Assembly: GCA_963734055.1 (NCBI GenBank)
Contig: CAVTFQ010000007.1
Location: 620,001-684,000 of the forward strand
Reading direction: 5' to 3'
DNA: 64,000 bases
Origin: CAIWHR01 sp963734055
GTDB lineage: Bacteria; Pseudomonadota; Gammaproteobacteria; Burkholderiales; Casimicrobiaceae
Shown: positions 34,911 through 43,500 of the stretch, one piece after another
How positions within the stretch are numbered: position 1 is the first letter of the stretch
How the letters are laid out: every line of letters starts with the position of its first letter
Made by a program: the position numbers and the translations under genes
Notes under the pieces: model-generated
The model's database searches: none
What the model was told of the DNA's origin: nothing
Seen by the model: the letters and a program-made list of their open reading frames with translations, nothing else

Positions 34911-34972
34911 ATGCGCATAACGGACCACCACCGAGGACTGTCATGATCAGCGCGGACTCGCGGGAGGGGGCA

Positions 34973-35605
34973 ATGAGACGCCACCGAAGTCGACGGGGAG
35001 CTTTCCCGCTCGCCGTCGCGCTCACGGTCGCGGCGCTGCTCGGCGGCTGCGCCACGCTCTCGCCGTCGCCGGCCGAGAATCCGAGTCTCTACGTTCTGAG
35101 CGCCGAGCCGCTCCGCGCAGGGACGTCCGCCCCACGCGACGTGGTCGTCGAAGTTGCGCTGCCGCGTGCATCGCCCGGCTTCGACACAGCCCGGATCGTC
35201 TACGTGCAGCAACCCTACGAGCTCGACTATTTCGCCGCGAGCCGCTGGGCCGATACCCCGCCGCGAATGCTGGGCCCGCTGATTGCCCGCGCGCTGGAGC
35301 AGACCGGGAGCTTTCGGGCGGTCGTGCAGACGCCGAGCACGGTGCCCGTCGACTACCGCGTCGACACGGAAATCGTCCGCCTGCAGCAAGACTTCGCAAC
35401 GCGGCCGAGCCGCGTGGAGCTTGCGCTACGCGTGCAGCTTACGGACGTCCGGAAGAGGCGCATCGTCGCGAGCAGGGTGTTCGAGGACGCGGAACCCGCA
35501 CCCCGGGACGACGCCGGCGGCGGTGTCATCGCAGCCAACGCGGTACTGGGGCGTCTGCTGCAGCAGGTCGCGGACTTCTGCGTTGCCGAGTCAGCCAAGC
35601 GGTAG
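34973..35605 (+). CDS. PqiC-like ABC-transport auxiliary lipoprotein
   Basis: 210 residues. A lipoprotein signal with lipobox LLGGC (cysteine near residue 25) leads into the ABC-type transport auxiliary component domain (DUF330/PqiC), with LYVLSAEPL, PYELDYFAASRWAD and LGPLIARALEQTGSF. Such outer-membrane lipoproteins pair with MCE systems. ATG 34973 is chosen because GGGAGGGGG precedes it; in-frame ATG 34907 overlaps the mlaD stop (ATGA), so translation could also start there. Confidence 0.85.
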   Translation: MRRHRSRRGAFPLAVALTVAALLGGCATLSPSPAENPSLYVLSAEPLRAGTSAPRDVVVEVALPRASPGFDTARIVYVQQPYELDYFAASRWADTPPRMLGPLIARALEQTGSFRAVVQTPSTVPVDYRVDTEIVRLQQDFATRPSRVELALRVQLTDVRKRRIVASRVFEDAEPAPRDDAGGGVIAANAVLGRLLQQVADFCVAESAKR

Positions 35606-35736
35606 CGCCTTCGGCGAGACCGTGCGACGCCCGCCGCGCGGATTGCGGGTGCACCTCCGCGCGCCACGTCACCGTACAATCCTGATCGCCCGGCCTCCGA
35701 CGGATGCTGCTGGCCAACCCACATGAACAAGGCGCC

Positions 35737-37197
35737 ATGAATCGATTGCAGACGTTCCTGCCCGCGGTGCTCGCAGCGCTGCTCGCCCTTGGCGGCTGCG
35801 CCACCGCGCCGGTTAATCCGCCGATCACCCGAGTGGATCCGGCAGCCGGCTACGTCTTCGAGAACCGGCCGCAATACAGGGACAACAAGGAGGACATCAT
35901 CGTCCTCGCATTCTCGGGCGGCGGCACGCGCGCGGCCGCATTCTCGTACGGCGTGCTCGAAGCGCTTCGCGACACCGAGGTCATCGGACGCAACGGCGAA
36001 CGGAAGCGGCTGCTCGACTCGGTCGATGTCATCACCGGAGTTTCCGGCGGCAGCTTTACCGCGCTGGCATACGGACTGTACGGCGAGCGGCTGTTCGGCG
36101 AATACGAGCAGCGCTTCCTCAAACGCGACGTGGAAGGCGAGCTTTTAAGCCGGCTTCTGAACCCCCTCTATTGGGGGAAGCTGAACTCGCCGGAGTGGGG
36201 CCGTTCCGAGCTCGCCGCGGACCACTACGACGAGATCCTGTTCAACGGCGCGACGTTCGCCGATCTCGAGCGTGGACCCGGCCCGATGATCGTCGCCACC
36301 GCGACCGACCTGAGCAGCGGCGCCAGGTTCTATTACACGCAACGGATGTTCAACATCCTGTGCTCGGACCTGGGTGCGGTCAGGCTTTCCCGCGCCGCTG
36401 CTTCGTCGTCGGCCGTGCCTGTCGTGCTGTCGCCGGTGACGATGTACAACTATGGCGGGACGTGCGGTTACGCGGCCCCGCCGTTTCTTGCCGATATCGA
36501 GAAGGCGGCCAAGGTGGAACGCCCGGCGGCCCGCACGCTTCAGGAGCTGAAGGAGCTCAGGTACTTCGCGGACGGCAAGCTGCGGCCCTATCTCCACCTC
36601 GTGGATGGCGGCGTGGCGGACAATCTCGGCATGCGCGAGATCCTGGCCGTTCTCGAAGAGCTCGAGGCGGTGCGGATGGAGGGCCTGCCGACGCCGCTCA
36701 GCCATGCGAAGCGCCTTGCCGTGTTCGTCGTCAACTCGCTGTCCACGCCGCCGCTCGAGTGGGATCGCCAGAAGGTCGCTCCGGGCACGTTCGAGGTGCT
36801 GCTGCAGGCGACCGGCGTGCCGATCGACCATTACTCGTACGAGGCGGTCGAGCTCCTGCGCGATACCGCGGCGCGCTGGAAGATGTTGCGGGCGATCCGC
36901 GATTCCGGCGCCATCGTCGACAAGGGCAACCCCGCTCTGGTCGAGGTGATGCGGGTTCCGAATATCGAGATCTACGTCATCGACGTGTCGTTCGACAAGT
37001 TGAAGGACGCGGCGGAACGTGCGTATCTGAACGAGCAGCCGACGTCGTTCGTGCTGCCGCCCGAGGCGGTCGACCGGCTGCGCGCGGCCGCAGGGACGAT
37101 CATGCTCGAGTCGCCGGATTTCCAGCGGCTCCTGAAGGACATGGGCGTGCGCGTCGTGAGGACGCCGGGCCATCCGAAGCCGGCGGCGCTACCGTAG
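35737..37197 (+). CDS. Patatin-like phospholipase, lipoprotein
   Basis: 486 residues. The signal ends in a lipobox (LALGGC), so the enzyme is a membrane lipoprotein. The patatin core shows the oxyanion loop SGGGTRAAAFSYGVL, the nucleophile motif GVSGGS, and the catalytic aspartate in VDGGVADN. These Ser-Asp dyad enzymes cut acyl chains from phospholipids or lysophospholipids. Placed after the mla-type genes, it may process lipids handled by that transporter; this is inference. ATG 35737 follows a modest ribosome site. Confidence 0.88.
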   Translation: MNRLQTFLPAVLAALLALGGCATAPVNPPITRVDPAAGYVFENRPQYRDNKEDIIVLAFSGGGTRAAAFSYGVLEALRDTEVIGRNGERKRLLDSVDVITGVSGGSFTALAYGLYGERLFGEYEQRFLKRDVEGELLSRLLNPLYWGKLNSPEWGRSELAADHYDEILFNGATFADLERGPGPMIVATATDLSSGARFYYTQRMFNILCSDLGAVRLSRAAASSSAVPVVLSPVTMYNYGGTCGYAAPPFLADIEKAAKVERPAARTLQELKELRYFADGKLRPYLHLVDGGVADNLGMREILAVLEELEAVRMEGLPTPLSHAKRLAVFVVNSLSTPPLEWDRQKVAPGTFEVLLQATGVPIDHYSYEAVELLRDTAARWKMLRAIRDSGAIVDKGNPALVEVMRVPNIEIYVIDVSFDKLKDAAERAYLNEQPTSFVLPPEAVDRLRAAAGTIMLESPDFQRLLKDMGVRVVRTPGHPKPAALP

Positions 37198-37280
37198 CCG
37201 GCTACCCGGTTGACCCGCGTGCCGGCGATTCGACGTTCCATCTTCCGGTCGATGCGTCACGCCAGGAACGGTTCCCAAGC

Positions 37281-37302
37281 GTAATATTTGACGGTATATT
37301 AC
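37281..37302. promoter_or_regulatory. ModE-like operator before modA
   Basis: Perfect inverted repeat GTAATAT-N8-ATATTAC in an otherwise GC-rich region, 30 bp before the modA start. ModE boxes are AT-rich TAT/ATA palindromes of this size. The modE-like gene closes the same operon, so autoregulation is likely. Confidence 0.75.
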
Positions 37303-37331
37303 CCTCCGCGCTTGCCGTTGTGGAGGAGTCG

Positions 37332-38105
37332 ATGCGTCCGGTGCGGCAGATGCTTTGCGCGTTGCTCCTCGCGGCAACCGCCTTGGGCTGGAAGCCGGGC
37401 GCCACCGCCGCCGACGTGACGATCTTCGCTGCCGCCAGCCTCAAGGAAGCCATGGACGAGCAGGCGAGGCAATTCGAAGCCGGCACCGGCCACAAGGTGA
37501 TCGTCTCGTACGGTGCGAGCAGCGCGCTCGCGAGGCAGATCGAGGCGGGCGCGCCGGCCGACGTTTTCGTCTCAGCCGATCTCGACTGGATGGACTATCT
37601 CGATCGACGCCATCTGCTCGCGCCGGGGACCCGGATCGACCTGTTGCGCAACACGCTGGTGCTGATCGCCCCCGCGTCGAGCAAGGCGGGACTGAAGATC
37701 GGTCCGAACTTCGGGTTGGCCGCGGCGCTGGGCCAGGACAGGCTGGCCATGGCCAACCCCGACAGCGTACCGGCCGGCAAGTACGGCAAGGCCGCGCTCC
37801 AGAAGCTCGGCGTCTGGCCGGCGGTCGAGAGGAAGCTCGCCCGGGCGGAGAACGTGCGCGCGGCGCTCGTGCTCGTGTCCCGGGGCGAGGCGCCGTTCGG
37901 CATCGTCTATTCGACCGACGCATTGTCCGACCCGCGCGTGCGGATCGTCGACACGTTTCCGCCGGACAGCTATCCGCCCATCGTCTATCCCGCGGCGCTG
38001 ATCGCCGCCAGCAAGTCGGCGGCCGCGAAGGCGCTGCTCGATCGCCTGCGTTCCGTGCAGGCGCGATCGGTCTGGGAAAAGTACGGCTTCGGGCTGGCGC
38101 AATAG
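37332..38105 (+). CDS. modA: Molybdate ABC transporter substrate-binding protein
   Basis: 257 residues with signal peptide (residues 1-26, cleavage after ATAA) and the ModA pattern: VTIFAAASLKEAMDEQAR, then VSYGASSALARQIEAGAP, ADVFVSADLDWMDYL, and GEAPFGIVYSTDAL. It binds molybdate (or tungstate) in the periplasm and delivers it to ModBC. GGAGGAG is seven bases before ATG 37332. The start is preferred over longer versions of the same frame, which run through the patatin gene. Confidence 0.94.
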   Translation: MRPVRQMLCALLLAATALGWKPGATAADVTIFAAASLKEAMDEQARQFEAGTGHKVIVSYGASSALARQIEAGAPADVFVSADLDWMDYLDRRHLLAPGTRIDLLRNTLVLIAPASSKAGLKIGPNFGLAAALGQDRLAMANPDSVPAGKYGKAALQKLGVWPAVERKLARAENVRAALVLVSRGEAPFGIVYSTDALSDPRVRIVDTFPPDSYPPIVYPAALIAASKSAAAKALLDRLRSVQARSVWEKYGFGLAQ

Positions 38106-38108
38106 GCG

Positions 38109-38810
38109 ATGCTCGGACTCGGCCCCGATGAGGTCGGCATCCTTGCGCTGAGCCTCCGCGTCGCGCTGGTCAGCGTGATCTGCAGCCTGCCGCTGGCGAT
38201 TCTCGTTGCCTACGGCCTCGCCCGATTCTCGTTCCCCGGCAAGACCCTGGTCGACGCCGTCGTGCACCTGCCGCTGGTGCTGCCGCCGGTCGTGGTCGGC
38301 TTTGCCCTGCTGGTGCTCCTCGGGAAGCGCGGTCCTGTCGGCAGCGTGCTCGACGAGTGGTTCGGCATCGTGTTCGCATTCCGCTGGACAGGCGCGGCGC
38401 TGGCCTCCGCGCTCATGGGTTTTCCGCTGATGGTCCGCGCGATCCGGCTTTCGCTCGAAGCGATCGACCAGCGGCTCGAAATCGCGGCGCGGACCCTCGG
38501 CGGCTCGCGGCCGTGGGTCTTCGCCTCCGTGACGCTGCCGCTTGCACTCCCGGGAATCGTCACGGGGACGCTGCTTTCGTTCGCGCGCGGGCTCGGCGAG
38601 TTCGGCGCCACGATCACCTTCGTGTCCAACATCCCCGGCGAGACCCAGACGCTGCCGCTGGCAATCTACACGTTCACCCAGGTCCCCGGCGGCGACGCGC
38701 AGGCGTTGCGGCTCAGTGCCGTCGCCGTCGTCCTGTCGATCGCGGCACTCGCCCTGTCCGAATGGCTCACCCGCCGCACCCAACGGATGCACGGCCATGA
38801 TCGACGTTGA
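38109..38810 (+). CDS. modB: Molybdate ABC transporter permease
   Basis: 233 residues with five predicted helices and the binding-protein-dependent transport EAA loop (EIAARTLGGSRPWVFASVTL) followed by GIVTGTLLSFARGLGEFGAT, as in ModB. It lies three bases after modA and overlaps modC by 14 bases. Confidence 0.94.
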   Translation: MLGLGPDEVGILALSLRVALVSVICSLPLAILVAYGLARFSFPGKTLVDAVVHLPLVLPPVVVGFALLVLLGKRGPVGSVLDEWFGIVFAFRWTGAALASALMGFPLMVRAIRLSLEAIDQRLEIAARTLGGSRPWVFASVTLPLALPGIVTGTLLSFARGLGEFGATITFVSNIPGETQTLPLAIYTFTQVPGGDAQALRLSAVAVVLSIAALALSEWLTRRTQRMHGHDRR

Positions 38811-39885
38811 CATCGAGCAGCAGCTCGGAAGCTTCCATCTTGCGGTCCGGTTCTCGGCCGAAGCGCCGATTGTCGGTCTGTTCGGCCGCTCCGGCGCGGG
38901 CAAGAGCAGTGTGATCAACGCCATCGCCGGCATCACGAAGCCGCTGCGCGGCCACATCCGCATCAACGACGTGTTCCTGTTCGACGCGACGAGGGACATC
39001 GACCTGCCGCCCGAGGAGCGCCGGGTCGGGTATGTCTTCCAGGACGCCTTGCTGTTCCCCCACATGGACGTGGAATCGAACTTGCTCTACGGACAGCGGC
39101 TTCGCGCGCGAAAGGAGCGCTTCATCGACGAGGCGCGCGTCGTCGAGCTGCTCGGCCTCCGGTCGCTGCTGGGCCGAAGGCCGCGGACGTTATCGGGCGG
39201 AGAGAGGCAGCGGGTCGCCATCGGCCGCGCCTTGCTCGCGCAGCCGCGCATCCTGCTCATGGACGAGCCCCTGGCCGCGCTCGACATTCCGCGCAAGTCC
39301 GAGATCCTCGACTACATCGAGCGCCTGCGCGACGAGCTCGGCATCCCGATCGTCTACGTGAGCCACTCGGTGGCCGAGATTTCGCGCCTGGCCGACAGCG
39401 TGGTGGTGCTGTCCGACGGGAAGTCGCTGGCGGCCGGTCACGTGGATGACGTCATGGGACGCGCCGACCTCAGGCCCGCGACCGGGCGCTACGAGGCGGG
39501 CTCGCTGCTCGAAACCAGGGTGGCGGCGCACGACGTCGACGATCAGCTGACACGGCTGACCTTCGAGGGCGGCGAGCTCGTCGTGCCCCATCTCGACGCC
39601 GCCGTCGGCGATCGCGTCCGCGCGCGCATCCGCGCGCGCGACGTCTCGCTCGCCACGGCGCGGCCGGTGGGCATCAGCATCCTCAACGTCTTGCCGGGCC
39701 GCGTCACCGCCATCGAGAGCGCGACGGGACCCATCGTCGACGTCCAGCTTGCAGTCGGAGGTGCAGCGCTCGGCGCGCGCATCACGCGGCGCTCGCTGCA
39801 GCAGCTTGGCGTTCACGTCGGACAGGACGTCTACGCGCTGGTGAAGGCCGTGTCCTTCGATCGGCGCAGCGTAGGCTACGCATGA
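38797..39885 (+). CDS. modC: Molybdate ABC transporter ATPase with TOBE domain
   Basis: 362 residues: Walker A GRSGAGKSS near residues 30-38, signature LSGGERQR, Walker B ILLMDEPLAALD, a switch His in YVSHSVAEI, then a C-terminal TOBE/molybdate-binding domain (from about 285, RARDVSLATARPVGISILNV). The TOBE domain binds oxyanion and can trans-inhibit transport. ATG 38797 gives the normal ModC length. Its stop overlaps the next start (ATGA). Confidence 0.94.
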   Translation: MIDVDIEQQLGSFHLAVRFSAEAPIVGLFGRSGAGKSSVINAIAGITKPLRGHIRINDVFLFDATRDIDLPPEERRVGYVFQDALLFPHMDVESNLLYGQRLRARKERFIDEARVVELLGLRSLLGRRPRTLSGGERQRVAIGRALLAQPRILLMDEPLAALDIPRKSEILDYIERLRDELGIPIVYVSHSVAEISRLADSVVVLSDGKSLAAGHVDDVMGRADLRPATGRYEAGSLLETRVAAHDVDDQLTRLTFEGGELVVPHLDAAVGDRVRARIRARDVSLATARPVGISILNVLPGRVTAIESATGPIVDVQLAVGGAALGARITRRSLQQLGVHVGQDVYALVKAVSFDRRSVGYA

Positions 39886-40271
39886 GGGGCATAGCTTCGC
39901 TGAGAGCCGGCGTCAGATTCCACATTCGACAGGGAGACTGCGAGAGCAATTTGGCGATCGGCCCGGGCAAGATTGCGCTCCTGGAGGCGATCGCCGAGAC
40001 CGGATCGATCACCGCGGCGGCGAAGAGCCTTCGCATGTCCTATCGTCGTGCGTGGCTCTTGGTCGACGAAACGAATCGTTGCCTCGTGCGCCCCGCCGTC
40101 GAGGCGAGCGCCGGCGGACCGAAGGGCGGCCATGCGGCGCTGACGCCCACCGGGTCCGAGCTCATTCGCAGCTATCGGCGGGTCGAGCGGCGGATCGCGA
40201 TCGAGGTCTCCCGCAATCTGAGGTCGATGCTCCGCGCGCGACCCTCGCTCGGTGACCGTTCGGTCCGGTGA
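39882..40271 (+). CDS. ModE-like repressor, DNA-binding domain only
   Basis: 129 residues matching the N-terminal winged-helix of ModE/LysR-type (LLEAIAETGSITAAAKSLRM and SYRRAWLLVDETNR) with a conserved LTPTGSELIRSYRRVE end. The two C-terminal molybdate-binding (Mop/TOBE) domains of full ModE are absent; the protein ends about 30 residues after the winged-helix. It is coupled to modC (ATGA overlap) and faces the operator before modA. It may take its molybdate signal from another protein or work as a constitutive or redox-sensitive repressor. Confidence 0.85.
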   Translation: MRGIASLRAGVRFHIRQGDCESNLAIGPGKIALLEAIAETGSITAAAKSLRMSYRRAWLLVDETNRCLVRPAVEASAGGPKGGHAALTPTGSELIRSYRRVERRIAIEVSRNLRSMLRARPSLGDRSVR

Positions 40272-40517
40272 CGCGTACAACGGGTACCCTTGGCGAATCA
40301 ACCCGTTACCTCTGTTCTGCTAAGACCGGCCGGGCGAGCGCGGCCCGAGCGTCGCATCCTTCGGGAGCCGGATGGCGCCTGCGACCGGCATCCGTCAAGC
40401 GCCATTCGACCTGCAAAGCGACACGGAGTAGCCTTGTACGCCCCTGGCCGCGCCAGGCTGGATCGTTTGCCCGCCATGCGGCGCCGCGCTTTCGACGCGG
40501 CCCGCCGAGATTCACGA

Positions 40518-43500
40518 ATGAACGACGCGAAGTCATCCCCTCCGGGCGAGAGCCCAGGGGCAGCGGATGCCCGGCCGGCCGGCCGGCCGGGCGAGATTGC
40601 GTTTCCGGTCGTCGGCATCGGCGCGTCTGCGGGCGGTCTCGAGGCAGTGACGCAGCTGCTCGAGGCACTCCCCGCAGATACCGGAATGGCGTTCGTGCTC
40701 GTGCAACACCTCGATCCCAAGCACGAGAGCAGGCTCGACAGCATTCTCGCGAAGGCCACGTCGATGCCGGTGCGCGAGGCCACGCACGGGACCGTCGTCG
40801 AGGCGAATCGGCTGTACATCATTCCACCCAACGCGACGATGACGATCGCCGATGGTGCGCTCAATCTCGAACGGCGCGGCGAAGGCGTGCTCCATCATCT
40901 GCCCGTCGATGCGTTCTTCAAATCGCTCGCCGAGGATCGCCAGTCCGCCGCGATCGGCGTCGTGCTGTCGGGGACCGGCTCCGACGGCACGGTGGGGCTC
41001 GAGGACCTGAAGGCCGCCGGCGGCATCACCTTCGCGGAAGACGAGCAGTCGGCGAAGTATGCCGGCATGCCGCTGTCCGCCGTGCGAAGCGGCTGCGTCG
41101 ACCTCGTGCTGCCACCGGCCGAGATCGCGCGCGAGCTGGCACGCATTGGCCGACACCCGTACGTCACGAGCGCAGCAAGCGCGGCGGACCGCGCACAGCT
41201 CGAAGGCGACGAGGCAGGCTTCCGTCGAATCCTTTCGCTCCTGCGCGCGACGTTCGGCGTCGACTTCAGCGCCTATCGCGACACCACGGTTCGGCGGCGG
41301 ATGATGCGGCGCATGGTGCTGAGCGTGAAGGAGGACCTGGCCGATTACGCGCTCGTCCTCGAAAAGGACCGCGCCGAGCTCGACGCGCTCTATCACGACA
41401 TGCTGATCAACGTCACGAGCTTCTTCCGCGAGCCCGCGACGTTCGAGGCGCTGAAAACGAGCGTCTTTCCGGAGATCGTCAAGGGCAAGTCGGCGGAGAC
41501 GCCGCTGCGGATCTGGGTGCCGGGCTGCTCGACCGGCCAGGAAGCCTACTCGCTGGCGATGGCCCTCACGGAGTTTCTCGACGACAAGCCCGTGAGCCCG
41601 CCGATCCAGATCTTCGCAACGGACCTCGCGGACACGAGCTCGCTGCAGCGGGCGCGCGAAGGCCACTATCCCGAGAACATCGCCGGCGAGGTGGCGCCCG
41701 AGCGGTTGCGCCGGTTCTTCACGCGCGAGGAGGGCAAGTTCCGCGTCAACAAGGCGATCCGCGACCTCTGCCTGTTCGCGAAGCAGAACGTCGCGGCCGA
41801 CCCGCCGTTCTCGCGGGTCGACCTCATCAGCTGCCGGAACCTGCTCATCTATCTCGCGCCGCCGCTGCAGAGGCGCGTGATTCCGACCTTCCACTACGCG
41901 CTCAATCCGGGGGGATTCCTGCTCCTGGGCGCCTCGGAGGCCGTGGGGGCCTCGTCCGACCTGTTCGCGCTCGTCGATCGCGAGCACCGGATCTATCGAA
42001 AGCGGGATGCCGCAGTCCGCACCTACCCGCATTTCGTCGTCGAGGACCCGCGGCCGGGCCCGTTCGCGCGGCCACGCGCCCGCGAGCTCGAGCCGGCGGG
42101 TGCCGACTGGCTGCGCGAGGCGGACCGCCTGGTCCTGACCGACTACTCGCCGCCCGGGGTGCTCGTCAACGAAGACTTCCAGGTCCTGCAGTTCCGCGGC
42201 GAAACGGATGCCTATCTGAAGCCGGCGCCGGGCGAAGCGAGCCTCAACGTGCTCAAGATGGCGCGCGAGGGTCTGTTCCTGGAGCTGCGCAGCGCGATCG
42301 CCGAGGCCCACGTCCGCAAGGCCGAGGTTCGGCACCGGAACGTCCGCGTTCACGGCGGCGAGGCCACGCGCAGGATCGACCTTCGCGTCGTGCCGGTGCG
42401 GGTATCGGGCCGAAGCGAAGAGTGCTTCCTCATCCTGTTCGAGGAGAACCGAACGGGTGGCCGCTCCCATCCCTCCGTTTCGACCTCGGTCGACGGCGGG
42501 TCGGCGCCGGGCCGCATCCAACAGTGGCTCCGGCGGCTATCTCCCGCCGGCGGACACTCGACGCCGCCCGAAGATACGGTCGCCGACAGCCTGCGCCGCG
42601 AGCTCGCGTCGACACAGGACTACCTGCAGTCGGTGATCGAGGAGCAGGATGCCGCGAACGAGGAGCTCAAGTCGGCGAACGAGGAGGTCCTTTCCACCAA
42701 CGAGGAGCTGCAGAGCACCAACGAAGAGCTCGAGACCGCGAAGGAGGAGCTGCAGTCGGTGAACGAGGAGCTCACCACCGTCAACGAGCAGCTCCAGACG
42801 CGCAACCTCGAACTGTCGAAGCTCAACGACGACGTGACCAACCTCATCACCAGCACGAACCTGCCGATGGTGGCGGTCGGCGTTGATCTTCGCATCCGGC
42901 GCGTGACCCCGGCGGCGGGGAATCTCTTCAACATCCTCGCGAGCGACGTCGGCCGGCCGATCGGCAACCTCAAGCCGGCGGTCGACGTGCCGGACCTGGA
43001 AACACTGATCGCCGAGGTCATCGACAAGGTGTCGCCGCGCGAGCGCGAGGTGCGCGACCGCGACGGGCGGCACCACCTGCTGCGAATCCACCCTTACCGG
43101 ACCGGCGACAACAGGATCAATGGCGCTGTGATCGTCCTGTTCGACGTCGAAGAGGTGACGTCGCAGGCGGAGCGCCTCCGCCAAAAGGCGGCGCTGCTGG
43201 CGATGTCGTCGGATGCGATCATCGCGCGCGACAAGGACAGCATCATCACGTTCTGGAATCACGGGGCGGAGCGGACCTACGGCTGGACGCCCGACGAGGC
43301 CGTCGGCCGGAATTCCCACCTGCTGCTGCAGAAGGACCCGGGCGGAGCGGGCGGGGAGATCGACGCGATGCTGCGTGCGCACGACCGCTGGCAGGGCGAG
43401 ATCCTCCATGTGAAACGCGACGGCACGGCCATCGTCGTCGAAAGCCGCCAGGTGGTGGATCGCGGACCCGGCGGCGAAGTGTCGGCGATCCTCGAGATCA

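Noticed and set aside
40533..42521. Minus-strand open frames inside the CheB-CheR gene (also 42537-44603)
   Set aside because: Shadows of a real gene with intact catalytic motifs; no family similarity or ribosome site.
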